Source: Madurella fahalii (Eukaryota; Ascomycota; Sordariomycetes; Sordariales). Taken from it: a DNA stretch of 64,000 nt. Below are positions 21,890 to 33,485 of this stretch, piece by piece. The number at the start of each line of letters is the position of its first letter. Position 1 is the stretch's first letter. The position numbers were made by a program, and so were the translations under genes. The stretch covers positions 1,178,001 to 1,242,000 of the forward strand of contig CM056874.1 of assembly GCA_029876055.1 (NCBI GenBank). The letters are read 5' to 3'. The notes beneath the pieces were generated by a model. The model was not told where the DNA came from and made no database searches. It was given only the letters and a program-made list of their open reading frames with translations.

Positions 21890-22883
21890 GCTGAAGGTTG
21901 TTTTTATTTTTCTCTTGGGCTCTTTGTGTGTTTCGTCTCTCGTTTTGGTAGCGCGGATATATCTATCTTAGTCTGTATTGCTAGGGAAGTAAGTCAATTA
22001 GGGATTGTAGCGTGAGATGAGACGCCAGAATCTCAAATGGGGACTCAACGACGCAACCGGACAAAGGAGAGACAAGTCCCCGTTGAACATCAGGTTCGAG
22101 TTCCGTGTAAACCGTAAGGCGCAGGCCAAAACTTTAAAAAGATAACGGAAAGGACCGGGGACGTGAACTCCGCTTGCCGATGGCCTCCGGCTGCCAAACC
22201 CGGCGTCCAGCGCTAATCACTAGCTCCAACGTAGTACTTAGTCATGAAACGCCGCATCCTCACATTACACGCGATGGACTCGCCATCTCTCAAGGGTGAC
22301 AGCTAGCCACGCGACCAGCGCCCCAGGAACGGACCCCTCGTAGAAGAATGCAGCAGTGCGGAGAAGAGACTCGAAGGCATCATTCCCTCTCGCCCCATTG
22401 GCCGGCGGTCCCGGGAAGCAAGGTCAGATGCACCATCCGCTCCGGTGCGAGACAAGGATGAGAGCCGCTCGCACACCGCGTTTTACGTCACAAAGGCACA
22501 TCGGCTCCCGGCGGGACGGTCGGCGAAACAAGGCTGCTCTCTGCTCGGCCCTTGCTCTGGGGCCAGCGGCTGATCGGCGGAAGTGCGCCGGCCGAAGACA
22601 CTAAAATAAGCCAACTGCTGCACGCTGCTCCTTGGTTGATTCAGCTGCGGTCATCGCGGAGATTGCCGGCAAGAGACGCCTAAGCCGACAGTATGCGATC
22701 CGAACGGGCCCCGGAACAGGGGTCGTTGTGTGCGATCAAGAATGCATCTTCTTCCTTCATTACATGGTTGCTACTGATTGATGGGCCGATGTGGACTGCC
22801 TCGGACCTCAAGTACCTGCTTTGAGAGTGGTACCGCTTCTTCGATTCCTTTGTTTTCATTATGGGTACTGCCACATGCTCCGT
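21890..22883. other. Intergenic, no gene seen
   Basis: Upstream region of the acetyltransferase and downstream region of CCT1. No coding frame of substance. Confidence 0.45.
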
Positions 22884-24705
22884 CTAGTGATCGTGTCCAT
22901 CATCCTCCGGCTGCGGCTCCGGATCCAGCTTGATCAGGGTATCAATGCGCATGATGCTAATGCACGCCTCGACGGCGCTCTTCAGCTGCCGGATCTTGCT
23001 GATGCTAGGCTCCACCACACCCGCCTTGATCTCATCCACCACCTTGCCCTTCATCAAGTCCAGTCCGTAGTTCTTGTACGCCTTCTTGCGCGCTACCGTC
23101 TTCTCGTCCTCGTTTGCCTCACCCTCCTGGATGCGCTGCGAGAGTGCATGCCTTGACCGCAGTTGGGCTACCAGCTCTGAGGCATCCTTGGCTGCGTTGA
23201 CCGCCAACGTCTTGGGAATGACGAGTAATGACTGCGCAAACTCGCCGATGGCTAGCTGCTCCCGCGAGCCAACCGTGCCCGCAAACTCCTCTAGATAGAT
23301 GTGCAGAGCAGTCTCGACCGCACCGCCGCCCGGCACAATGCTGCCGCTCTCAAGGGTCCTCTTAACGGCGCACAAGCTGTCGTGCACCGACCGCTCCATC
23401 TCGTCGAGCTGGAAGTCGTTGGGGCCCCGGAGGATGATGGAGGCCGAAGAGTGCGTCTTGGTACCCTTGACGAGAATGCACTCGTCGTCCGAAATGCGCT
23501 CCTGCACGACCTCCTCGGCGTGGCCGAGATAGGACGGCTCAAACTTCTCGTCGCCATTCAGGTCAGACAGGGTGCTTAGCAGAGTGGCGCCCGTAGCCTT
23601 GGCGATCCGACGCAAGTCCTCCTTCTTGCAGCGACGTACAGCCATAGCGCCTTTCTCGACAAACAGCTTCAGACACAAGTCGTCGATACCCTTGGTGGTG
23701 AGGACGACGTTGGCGCCGGCCTTGAGGATCATCTCTACCCGCTCAATAATCATGCCAGACTCGCGTGCCCGGATCTGCTCGAGCTGATCCGGGTCATCCA
23801 CGGTAATCTGAACACCAAGCTTCATCCTTTCCTTCTGAAGGTTCATGTCCAGGCAGGCAATTTTGGCATCCTGTACCCGCGTCTTCATTGCCTGCGAGGC
23901 CACCGTGCAATTAAGCGCGTAGCCCTTGACTAGTATTGACTCCAGGGCCCCCTTGCCGTGGGCCTTGAGGATGTTGACCGCCTTCACCGGGTACTTGACC
24001 TCGTTCTTGGTGTTTGTTGTCTTGACAGCCTGGATGGCATCGACAACCATGTTGGCAAAGAAATCTGAATCGGCGCCGATGATTTTGCTGGACATGGACG
24101 TCTTGGCGATATTCAACAACGACTCACGCCCCAGGTTCTCGACCTTGATGCTGACATGTTCGTTCATGTACTTGACTGCCTCCCGGAGCGCTAGACGGTA
24201 GCCCGTGATGATGGTTGTTGGGTGTATCCGGTTCTTCATCAGTTCGTTTCCTCGCTTGAGTAGCTCGGCCGCGATCAAAACAACCGATGTCGTGCCATCG
24301 CCGACTTCCTTGTCTTGCTGGTGCGCGAGGTCGACCAGAATCTTGCCTGCGGGATGCTCAACATCGAGTAGACTGAGGATGGTCGCGCCGTCGTTTGTCA
24401 CCGTCACATCCTGTAGCCGTTAGGAGGGGATGCTCGGCGGGGCTTAGAGGGCGGGGCCGGAACTCACTCCAATATCATCCACCATCATCTTGTCCAGACC
24501 GCTGGGGCCGAAAGAGCTCTTCACGACATTTGCAATCGCCTGCGTAGCCAGAACTGTGCGCCTGGTCAGCAAGGTTCTTGAGCTTGGGGCTGTCACAGAT
24601 GCCTGGGGTAAACCAACCATTTTGGTCCCGGATATCTGCGCCAGAGATCTTTTGTCCACCGAGAAACAGCGTGCCGTTTCTCGGCTGCTCAAACATGGAG
24701 GCCAT
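22884..24705 (-). CDS. TCP1: T-complex protein 1 subunit alpha (CCT1)
   Basis: Three exons (24705-24618, 24553-24468, 24410-22884) encode 566 residues of the cytosolic group II chaperonin that folds actin, tubulin and other proteins. Chaperonin signatures are NVVKSSFGPSGLDKMMVDDIG, TVTNDGATILSLLDVEHPAG, DKEVGDGTTSVV and GSIVPGGGAVE. The C-terminal block GVVEPSISKIRQLKSA with ISIMRIDTLIKLDPE identifies the alpha rather than another subunit. The tail ends DDGHDH. Intron 1 has a GTTGGT donor and a GCGCACAG acceptor that joins DIRDQN to VLATQAI. Intron 2 is GTGAGT to CTACAG and joins DDIG to DVTVTND. It is divergently transcribed from prolyl-tRNA synthetase, 426 bp away. Confidence 0.96.
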
Positions 24706-25131
24706 CGTGAAACGTATTTGGCGTTAGATGGCGGCAGGATAGCAGGGGGAGGGGGAGAGGGAGCGTGGGACTACGATCGAATGTCGGGTCTGTTGACAGG
24801 CTCCAGCAATTTCGAGCTTCGACCGCCCGCAAGGCAGCTTCAGGAACTTTTTTACCGGAGGGGGAATTAATCCCCCGCCGGCAACTGAAAGGGAACGCCA
24901 AGCTCTGATTGGTCGTGTCCCCACTGCACCCTGGCAGAAAGTCGCGGTCCAGCCCAAGTGCCCCTCGTTTCGAGCGCGGGACCGCGGTCGCAAGTGCGGG
25001 GCACCAAAAATATACAGAGGACTAGAATACAGCCTGTGCCTCGTCCCGCCTCTCTCGGATCGACTCACCCACCCTCAAACTTCTCCTCGACCCGATCCGC
25101 TCCTGATTCGAATGCTTCGAGCCCAGTAACA
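24706..25131. promoter_or_regulatory. Shared bidirectional promoter region of CCT1 and prolyl-tRNA synthetase
   Basis: The 426 bp separating the two divergent start codons must carry both 5' regions. A CCAAT box in minus orientation (ATTGG, 24908-24912) sits near the middle, and pyrimidine-rich stretches lie before the synthetase ATG. No TATA box is evident on either side, as is usual for fungal housekeeping genes. Confidence 0.55.
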
Positions 25132-26916
25132 ATGGAGGACGCAAAAGAACAATCCAAGAGCGCGCTGAAGAAGGCCGAGAAGCAGGCCAAGATGGCGGCT
25201 GCGAAGGCTGAGAAGGCCGCAAAGCAGGCGACGCTCCCAGTCGTCGGCGGCAAGAAGACCGACGAAATCATTGGCATCACAGCATCGAAGGCGGACAACT
25301 TCCCGCAGTGGTATCAGGAAGTCGTTCTCAAGGCCGAGATGATCGAATACTACAGCGAGGTGTCGGGTTTCTTTATCATGCGCCCGGCAACCATGCACAT
25401 CTGGAACACGATCCGGAAGTGGTTCCAGGAGCGGATCGAGGCAATGGGCGTCGAGGAGACCAGCTTCCCCATGTTCCTATCGCAAAAGTCTTTGGAAAAG
25501 GAGAAGAGCCACGTTGAGGGTTTTGCCCCGGAACTGGCTTGGGTGACCAAGGCGTGAGTCAACCGGGCGTCTTTGGGGTCGCACAGGGATATGGCTGACA
25601 ACAGATAGGGGCGATAAGGATCTCGAGGTTCCAGTTGCGGTGCGCCCAACGTCGGAAGCGGTCATGTATCCCTGTGAGCTGCCTCCGAACCGGCCCAATG
25701 CTCTTCCAGCTGTTGTTAGTTGCTGACCATCGCAGACTACTCCAAGTGGATCCGCAGCCACCGCGACCTCCCGCTCAGGTTGAATCAGTGGAACTCGGTC
25801 GTCCGCTGGGAAGCCAAGCAGACCACCCCCTTTCTGAGAGCCAGAGAATTCCTCTGGCAAGAAGGCCACACTGCCCACTTGACGGAGAAGCTTGCCGGGG
25901 AGGAGGTGCTCCAGATCCTCGAGTTGTACGCCGGTATCTACGAGCAACTGCTCGCCGTTCCGGTCGTGCGCGGCCGGAAGACCGAGGCCGAAAAGTTCGC
26001 GGGCGGTTACTACACTACGACGGTGGAGGGCTACATCCCTTCAAACGGGCGAGGTATCCAGGGCGCGACATCCCACTGCCTTGGGCAGAACTTCTCCAAG
26101 ATGTTCGACATCACTGTCGAGGACCCCAACGAGAAAGGCAAGCACATCCACGTGTGGCAGAACTCGTGGGGTCTCTCCACGCGTGTCATCGGTGTCATGG
26201 TCATGATCCACGGTGACGACAAGGGTCTCGTCCTCCCGCCTCGCATCGCCAAGATCCAGTCCATCCTCATTCCCGTCGGCCTCACGGCAAAGATGACGGC
26301 AGAAGAGAAGGATAAACACCTCAAACAGGTTGACGAGCTCTTCGGTATCCTCAAGAAGGCGGGCATCCGCGTCGATGTGGATCTCCGCGACGGCTACACC
26401 CCGGCCTGGAAGTTCAACGATTGGGAGCTCAAGGGCGTCCCGCTCCGGCTCGAGTTCGGTCCCAAGGACGCGGCTAAGGAAGTCGTCAGTTACGCTCGCC
26501 GCGATACGGGCGAAAAGGGCACGATACCGATCTCGGAGCTTACCACTAAGGTCCCTGAGCTACTCGAGACGATCCAGCAGGACATGTACAACAAGGCTGA
26601 GGCGGCGTACCGGGCGCACCGCCTGAAGATCACCGACTGGAATGAGGTTGTCCCGGCGCTCGACGCTAAGAATGTTGTCATCATTCCCCACTGCCTCGTT
26701 CCGGAGTGCGAGGACAAGGTCAAGGAGCTGACGACCGGGCGCTCGGACGAGGCGCCCGACACCCCCGAAGGCCAGAGGGCCCCATCGATGGGCATGAAGT
26801 CCCTATGCATCCCCTTCGAGCAACCCGAGGGCCTGGTCAAGGGCGAGACAAAGTGTCTTAATCCCGAGTGCACCCGGCTGGCGGAGCAGTGGTGCATGTT
26901 TGGGCGGAGCTACTAA
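25132..26916 (+). CDS. Cytosolic prolyl-tRNA synthetase
   Basis: Three exons (25132-25553, 25609-25673, 25736-26916) encode 555 residues. The enzyme charges tRNA-Pro with proline. It is the eukaryote/archaea-type class II form: motif 1 region (MRPATMHIWNTIRKWFQERI), the proline-binding RPTSEAVMYPYYSKWIRSHRDLPL block, motif 2 (RWEAKQTTPFLRAREFLWQEGHTAH), motif 3 (GVPLRLEFGPKD) and the C-terminal zinc domain ending CLNPECTRLAEQWCMFGRSY with a terminal Tyr. The first 45 residues are a Lys/Ala/Glu-rich helix (SALKKAEKQAKMAAAKAEKAAK), a likely RNA or complex-binding extension. There is no editing domain. Introns are 55 and 62 bp. Confidence 0.96.
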
Positions 26917-27614
26917 AACGCAAAACACTTTGAGGAGGGTGGATCTCGGATTTATGTCTGTCATTTTGCAGTCGAGGGAGATTAGGTAGCGCTAGCAGGC
27001 CAAGGATAGAGCTGTGAAGGGTTGACGGGATTACTTCTCTTGCCTTCCCGGGTTGGGCGAAGTGGAAAGCGATGGCGGCCACGGCGACGGTGGCTTGCTT
27101 GGACAAGGTCCCTTAGTACCTCCATGCGCATAGAGAAATGCGTTCGAGACGCGGTTCCCCCCTCATTGCGTGATACATCATGGTACAATTGCTATCTTGA
27201 TATATCGCCTGGTCATCTCAGGCGGGTCATCGCGTCGAGCCTCACTGCCCGCTCAGGATTCGACCATAAACGGTGCATACCTGCGCCGCATGTACACAAT
27301 AAATACAAAACTCGTGCGTCGAATCCAGCAGCAAAAGAGAAACCGTAAGAGAGACATGTCCTTGGCCTCCAGAACTATTGCCCTTTCATCTTGACTTCTG
27401 ACAAGGATAAGCCTCCACAGACGCCCATCAGAGTTAACTTTGAACCATATGTAACGGGGTATCTCTATACCCAGACAGACCGTTCCTGCATATAGACATC
27501 TTTCCCTTTCAGACCAGGATATAGAAAGGAAAAAAAAAGCAAGATTCACCCAACGGAATTTCCTCCTTCAAACTTGAGCAGTTGCATGCTTCACCTATCA
27601 TCTCACGATAGTCA
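26917..27614. other. Intergenic between convergent genes
   Basis: About 700 bp holding the 3' regions of prolyl-tRNA synthetase and EXO5. No gene seen. Confidence 0.45.
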
Positions 27615-29710
27615 TCACCATGCGACTCCACCCGCACCCGCAGCCGTGCTACTCCTCTTCTTCCTCCCCGTCTTCTTCCCCTTCCCGCTCCCCTCCCCAG
27701 CCACCTCCTTTTCCTTCAGCTGCTTGACCTTCGCCTTGCGGATCGCCTCCATGTCCAGGTTCCTGCGCCACTCGCAGTCCTCGACAAACTCGCACGACCT
27801 GCACTTGAACGCCTCCTCGAGCGACACGCCGTGCGGCTCGCGCTCGCCCTTCCACCACCGCAGCGTCTCGGCCAGGTACAGGTCCAGCGTGTGGGGCTCG
27901 ACGAAGAAGGTGTTGGTGCAGATGACGGAGCCGTCTTCCTCTTCTTCTTCTTCTTCTTCTTGTTGTTGTTGTTGTTGTTGTTGTTGCTGTTGCTGTTGCT
28001 GCTGTTGTGGGGAGATGCGTCGTCGTCGTCGCGGCCGTGTGCTACCTCCTTCCTCGGGCTCGGGCGGTGGGGACTCGCTCGAGTCGATGGCGTCGCTGCG
28101 GTCGCGATCGCGGTCGCGGCCGCGGTAGCGGTACTCGACGGCGACGATTTGGCCCAGGTCTACGGCGCCTCGGGGGAAAGTGAGGCGGATTTCGTATTTG
28201 AGGAGGGGGAGGAGGGCGCGGAGGGTGCGGTATTTGAAGTTGGGGGACTGGGAGGGAGACTCGGACCAGGAGTCGCTGAGTTGGGAGGGGCTCGAAGCGG
28301 CCGAGACGAAGCCCTTTCCGCTGCCGCCGGCGGGCTGGTCGCTCGACCCTGAAGAGGCAGAGGAGTCTGACTCGGCATCGACGTCGGCGAAGACTTCTTC
28401 GTGCAGGTCGCCGATCTGCGCCATGAACAAGTCGGAAAATGGCTCGTCTGGGTCGAGACCATAGCGCTCGAACACGCGGATGTAGTCGAGTTGGTCGGTC
28501 GCCATCTGGGTGAGAAAGCGGTGGTAGAGGAAGAGTTGGATGATAGATACCCGTACTTGGGCCCGTGGCGGCGGGGTGGCGGTTGTACGCGTCTTAACAT
28601 CCGTGATGTAGACCTCATAGTCGGCGGCTCTGCTGCCAGGACCGTCAGGCTCCCTTTGAGAGCCTGTGGTGCTCTGACTGCCGCCGCGGCTGCTGAGAAC
28701 CTCATCCTGCAGTTCCTGGTCGGGGTTCGTGTAGCTCAGCCCGTCGATGATGCCATTGACAACGTTACCGTCTACCATCCCCCATACTTCAAGCTCGCGC
28801 GTAAGGCCCGTGTCTCGCAATGTGCGCAAACCCTGGATGATGTTCCAAATCTTCAGGCCGAATGTATCTTCTTTCTTGGAGACTTCTATTGTAACGGACG
28901 TGTACACTTCGCGCTCGAGCTTCTCGTGGACCTCGGAACCCCGCTTCATGGCCGTCGTCCGCGTCTTTCTGCCGCCTAGCCGGGTCAGAGTGTAGTAATA
29001 CTGCAGCTCGCACCACAGTCCGGCCGTCAAATCCGACACGGAGAAAGGCTTCATGGGAAATGTGCGGAAACGTAAGATTGGCGGTCGGCCGTCTTCGACA
29101 GCGTCTTTCGCGCGTTTCTCAGTCTTCGCAGGAAACTCCGCAGCCTTCTCGGCCTCGGAGAGCGCGCGGCTCACTAACCGCTTCGGTCAGTGGTCAGTCA
29201 GAACGTGGGGCAAGTAGAAGCCCGAAACGACTTACAATCCGGGTAGCTAACGTCCGGACCTGGGAGCAGCGTAGGCGTAGACCTAGGTTTCGTTTCGGAG
29301 ACGAATGAACCAAGGCCGCCATGGTCCGCCGGGACAGAAGGCGTAAGCCTCCGTCTATTCTGCCTCTCGGCAGCGCCGTGGCGCGAGTTGCCGCCCACAT
29401 AAAGGTAGTTAGCGTCTGACCCGTCGAGCTCTAATATGCTAAAGCTCAAATCGTCGTCAGAAACGGCAGCGATGGTTTCGTCAATTGCAAGGGCGGCGTC
29501 GGGCACAGGGCTAACAGGGACCGAGCTTTGTGCAGGGGTGAAGGGGGCAGATGTTTTGGAAGGACGTGCCGGGGTCGAGGGGGCTGGGCGAGATTGTGGC
29601 ACAACTGGCGAAAGGCGGTCGACAACGGCTAGCAGCTGCTCTTCGTCGGACTTGGTCAGATCGTAGCTGTAATCGCTACTATGGTCGCTGTCAGACCCGA
29701 AGCCCGCCAT
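27615..29710 (-). CDS. EXO5: Exonuclease V (EXO5/DEM1 family) with poly-Gln/poly-Glu insert
   Basis: Two exons (29710-29236, 29173-27615) encode 677 residues. The family degrades single-stranded DNA in mitochondria or nucleus with a PD-(D/E)XK nuclease wrapped around a 4Fe-4S cluster. Seen here: VSDLTAGLWCELQYYYTL (first cluster Cys), KRGSEVHEKLEREV, GIIDGLSYT and YITDVKTRTT (catalytic Asp and DVK), QLFLYHRFL, and the last three cluster cysteines in CRSCEFVEDCEWRR. An acidic, Ser/Pro-rich N-terminal exon is extra. In the C-terminal third, a run of about 17 Gln and 8 Glu interrupts the protein before ICTNTFF, encoded by a (TTG)n(TTC)n microsatellite at 27933-28008. The C-terminus is Lys/Gly-rich. 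Longer than yeast Dem1 mainly because of these inserts. Confidence 0.9.
27933..28008. repeat. Trinucleotide microsatellite (TTC)n(TTG/CTG)n within EXO5
   Basis: Pure and near-pure triplet repeat read on the minus strand as CAA/CAG (Gln) followed by GAA/GAG (Glu). In-frame and therefore length-variable without frameshift. Confidence 0.9.
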
Positions 29711-30480
29711 GCCCGCTACTTCAATGCATCGCTCTGAGCAAAGTCAGAGTTACTATTGTCGTGTTAGATCATATAGGCGGCGCAACGTCCCAGCCTCTGC
29801 GTCTGCCTTGCCCCTCATCTGCACCTGGGTTGCTTCGCGCCCATGTCCCGCCACTTTTTGCCTGCCGCGCGCGTGCTCACGTGATGAACGACTGAGCCAC
29901 CTCGTTGCTCGCTCCTGGCTGGATGAGCCGGGTACCTTGGCCGTTATCACAAAACAACAACCAAAAAAAAAAAAAAAATAAAAGTACCTTAATTCACTAT
30001 TAGTATACTCCTAATCAGGACTCCCAACATAACTGCCATATCCTCTTAATAAGACATCTTTCCCACTATATTTTAGCGATCCAATCTATCAGTGCTGTCA
30101 ATGGATCACTCAATCCCTAGCTAGGCTCAAGTTGTTCGCTGAGTCGTGACTTAGAAGACTAACAAGGGGATTGCTTAAAAGTCTTTGTCTGCTCAATCCT
30201 ACTTATCCTCAATTCTGTATTAAAGTTACGTTATAAGTACCTGATTGCCTGATTCATCTCCGATTGGAATGCTGTCCTAAGTACCACGTTGACATACCTT
30301 ACAACCGGTGTTTAACTCTGTTAAGTCGAAACTGACAAGCATTTACCAGCAGTGATAATCGTGCATCGTGCTATTTATTCCAGCGTCGATTGGATTCTAT
30401 ATCGCACCAAATGCTCTGCTCTAGTATGACTCCTCCTCATAGACACAACTGGCTGACTATGAAGAGATACAACAAGGCTC
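29711..30480. other. Intergenic, AT-rich with a poly-A run
   Basis: No gene seen. Poly-A at about 29963-29978. The rest up to 30400 is clearly more AT-rich than neighbouring DNA, which may reflect old repeat-induced mutation. Confidence 0.45.
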
Positions 30481-32253
30481 TTAAAACTCAAACTCCTCCT
30501 CTTCAACATAAAACAACCCGTCTCTGCCACTCACATGCGCAGCTGCTTTCCGCGCATCATATACCAACGAACGCGGCCCACACAGATTCGCAGCCGCGTC
30601 GAGCCCGGCTCTTAGCCCCCTGATATCCCGGAACCAGTGCAGGATATTTGGCCTTCCTTGATGAACCTGACCTGGCCCTTCGTATTTGAACATATCTCCC
30701 ATCTCGTGCTCTTCCTGACTCGTCATCGCCGGCGCATATGTGGCCCATCGACCGGTAACATGGATCGAGATATCGAGGGAGACGGGGACTTCTGGTCTCG
30801 AAGCTAGTTCCGAAAGATTCTTTAGCTCTTCCTCGAACCAACGAGCGTGCCTGATGTCGCTGATCGACCAAAGCAGGTGGAGGTGCCATCCCCCCCTATC
30901 GGAGCCCATACCGGCGCCCATGGCTTCCTTGATAACGTGTGCCGCGATGCTGATCCCAGGCGTGATGCCGATGCCACCGGCGACAAGCACCACGACGGGG
31001 TACCGGGTCCACTGGATCCGCCCGACACCATACGGTCCGTCCAAGCGTATCTTGACCTGTTTATCTAGCGCTGTCTGCTGAGCGCTCGCGTCGCCGTTCA
31101 TCATCGAATCCCCGTCAGCACCAATCTGTTGCACGTCCTTGGTGTATCCTCCGAGAGCCCGGATTGCGATCGTCCCCACTTCTTCTCCGGGCCCGGACGC
31201 GATCGTGAACGGATGCCAGTTGGCAAGGGAGACACTCGGGACCTGGACCCAGACAATCTGACCGGCGGACGCTGTCTTTACCCCTCTGAACCTGAGTTTG
31301 GTCACGTCTCCGGCGCAATGCGTCGCGGATTCGAGGATTACGCTGCGGAAATTGTAACAGAAGCGAACCATGCGGTCGATGGCCCACAGGATCAGACCGG
31401 GGAGGACGAACTCGGTCGTGTAGGTTGCGTGGTAGAACGCGCCCGCGAGGAAGACCAAGAAGAGAAAATGGGTGTAATAGAACATCTCAAACGCGCGGCG
31501 GCGAAGAATCCGGAGGGAGGTTATGAACACGAGGGCGAGTGCCGTCCAGGCCATGATTCCGACCCTGATGCGGGCATTCTCCAATACTGTGTCGAATTGG
31601 TTGGTGCGGACGTAGTGCTGAGCAGTTAGGCCAAAGTGTAAAGTTGCGTGAACGACAGCCGCAACGCCAGCCCAGCGATGGTACATCAAGAGGACAGGAG
31701 ACGGGATGCGGGCCACGAGAGAGAACAGATTGGTTCGGGTGGGCAAGAGCAGGGCGACGCCAGCGTTAGCGATGGTAAGCCAGCCATAGATCTGGTAGTC
31801 TGTTGTGTATCGAATACGATTCCAGCCCCAGAGCACGTTGAGCCCCGTGAAGATGAGGCATCGGAGAATGGATGGTATAGTATAGTGCGTCAGGAATGGC
31901 ATCGGAGATGGTAAGGTGAGAAGTTTGTGGAGCCAGACGTAGGGTGTCCAGTGATTTCGAGGCTGACGCATTGAGGTGTACCCTTTTGCTGCAAACGTCA
32001 GTTGATGAGAAGACTCGGAGGACTGCTTGCGCAGCGATTGTATCTCACCTTTTCTCCGGAGAGCTAGCAGGTATCCTGGAAGTCGGACCATACTCTCAAA
32101 GAACAGCATCCCAATGACACAGAGAAAGTATGCTCTGGCCGCTGTGTGTTGATCTCCCACAACTGGACGGGTCGTGTAGTGAAGTGGCATAGCCATGATG
32201 GGTGACCAGAACCCGAGAGACAAGGATGAGGGATGATGGTGCCCTATTCCCAT
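30481..32253 (-). CDS. Ferric reductase-like transmembrane oxidoreductase (FRE/NOX superfamily)
   Basis: The whole span is an open frame of 590 codons, but 31989-32048 is very likely a 60-bp intron (GTGAGATAC donor, CAACTGACG branch, TTTGCAG acceptor), leaving 570 residues in two exons. Several membrane helices carry heme-type histidines (LLMYHRWAGVAAVVHATLHFG; MFYYTHFLFLVFLAGAFYH). Then come the FAD-binding block WHPFTIASGP and the NADPH-binding blocks LVAGGIGITPGIS and LHLLWSISD, with a C-terminal LCGPRSLVYDA. The family passes electrons from NADPH across the membrane to Fe3+ or Cu2+. It is divergent from the DM13 surface protein at 32961. The C-terminal EEEEFEF is acidic. Confidence 0.88.
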   Translation of the reverse strand: MGIGHHHPSSLSLGFWSPIMAMPLHYTTRPVVGDQHTAARAYFLCVIGMLFFESMVRLPGYLLALRRKGEIQSLRKQSSESSHQLTFAAKGYTSMRQPRNHWTPYVWLHKLLTLPSPMPFLTHYTIPSILRCLIFTGLNVLWGWNRIRYTTDYQIYGWLTIANAGVALLLPTRTNLFSLVARIPSPVLLMYHRWAGVAAVVHATLHFGLTAQHYVRTNQFDTVLENARIRVGIMAWTALALVFITSLRILRRRAFEMFYYTHFLFLVFLAGAFYHATYTTEFVLPGLILWAIDRMVRFCYNFRSVILESATHCAGDVTKLRFRGVKTASAGQIVWVQVPSVSLANWHPFTIASGPGEEVGTIAIRALGGYTKDVQQIGADGDSMMNGDASAQQTALDKQVKIRLDGPYGVGRIQWTRYPVVVLVAGGIGITPGISIAAHVIKEAMGAGMGSDRGGWHLHLLWSISDIRHARWFEEELKNLSELASRPEVPVSLDISIHVTGRWATYAPAMTSQEEHEMGDMFKYEGPGQVHQGRPNILHWFRDIRGLRAGLDAAANLCGPRSLVYDARKAAAHVSGRDGLFYVEEEEFEF

Positions 32254-32960
32254 ACTCTCTTTCGCAGTTTACGAAAGGCTATATGCATGGCGGGCTCTCA
32301 GATGCTTCTATAGCCCTACATCACTCTCCCGCTATGGGCGCATGGTCTGAGCATCCAAGAGAAATTGACAAATGGAATCAACATGCGGTTTGTACTCGCC
32401 GCGGAGAAACAGATGAGCCTCAACGATATTTAGACAAAGCCGCAATGTATTCTAATGCTCTACCTTTCAATACTGCATCGCCGCGGTAAGAGATGTGGAA
32501 TCATCGGGGATGAACATGATGCTTATTGGCCAGTCGCTGGCTCGTCGATGTGGAATCAATGTTGCACTGACCGCCCAAGGTTTGCTGCGCCCCGCCGCTA
32601 CCATACTCAAGCTCTCCTTTGATTCACGGAGGCCGGCGCTGGGCAGATCGGCATTTGGTACAGCCCCTTCAACCGGGCAGGGATGACGGCTCCTAGTCTA
32701 ACTTCGACTATGGCTACTACCGCCTATGTTACTTCTGTTTCTTCCTCGCGGCTCAAAGTACTTATACCCCCTCGACCTTCGAGAGTTATCATCGATCCAA
32801 CACATTGAAGTCAGCGTTGTGATGTCCTAAAGCAGATAACAGAACCATTTCGACAAAGACTCTCAAACATTTCCCTCTATTATAGAGAACTCGACTCTTC
32901 AGTCTTCACGTCATCCCCGAGCAAAACGACATATAAGCCCACACATCGACGAGCTCCACA
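32254..32960. promoter_or_regulatory. Divergent promoter region, ferric reductase / DM13 protein
   Basis: 707 bp between two divergent ATGs. An ATATAAG string (32931-32937) precedes the DM13 start, rather close to the ATG for a TATA box. No other defined site was recognised. Confidence 0.35.
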
Positions 32961-33485
32961 ATGAAGAGCATCTTCACCGTCTTCGCCCTCGTCTCGGCGG
33001 TATTCCAGATCTCGACCGCACAAGCCCCGGCAGACACGAAGATGGGCTGGGCCGGCGAGCTGTCAAGCCTTGACGGCGGCCTCGGCGGCACCGTCGTCGT
33101 CACCGATGCCAACACTCTCGTCATCAACGACTACAGACTCGAGGATGCTTCCGCACCAGCTCTCTATTGGTGGGGCAGCACCTCTTCCGACTTGGCCGAC
33201 GGCTTCCGCATCTCCAACACGCAGGTGGACGAGGCTGCCACCTCGGATACCTACACGATCACCCTAGACGCGGGCAGGACCACTGCGGACTTCGAGACCG
33301 TTGGTCTGTGGTGCGAAAGATTTAGCACGAACTTCGGACAGGCGACGCTGGCCCCGTCGGATGAGGAGGATCAGAGTGATGATTCTGACTCTAGTACTAC
33401 CGCACCCAATGCTGGGGTTGCCAATTCTGTCGGATGGTCTGGTGTGGGTGCTGCTGCGGTTGTATTTGCCTTCTCTCTTCTGTAG
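32961..33485 (+). CDS. Secreted, GPI-anchored DM13-domain protein
   Basis: 174 residues, single exon. It begins with a signal peptide (MKSIFTVFALVSAVFQISTAQA). Residues about 28-125 match a DM13 domain: GTVVVTDANTLVINDYRLED, APALYWWGS, YTITLDAG and DFETVGLWCERFSTNFG, with the domain's characteristic lone Cys. A Ser/Asp/Glu-rich stalk then leads to a hydrophobic tail with small residues before it (GVANSVGWSGVGAAAVVFAFSLL), as in GPI proteins. DM13 domains are thought to take part in redox or electron transfer. Exact role unknown. Its divergent partner is a ferric reductase, which fits a redox function but proves nothing. Confidence 0.82.
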   Translation: MKSIFTVFALVSAVFQISTAQAPADTKMGWAGELSSLDGGLGGTVVVTDANTLVINDYRLEDASAPALYWWGSTSSDLADGFRISNTQVDEAATSDTYTITLDAGRTTADFETVGLWCERFSTNFGQATLAPSDEEDQSDDSDSSTTAPNAGVANSVGWSGVGAAAVVFAFSLL

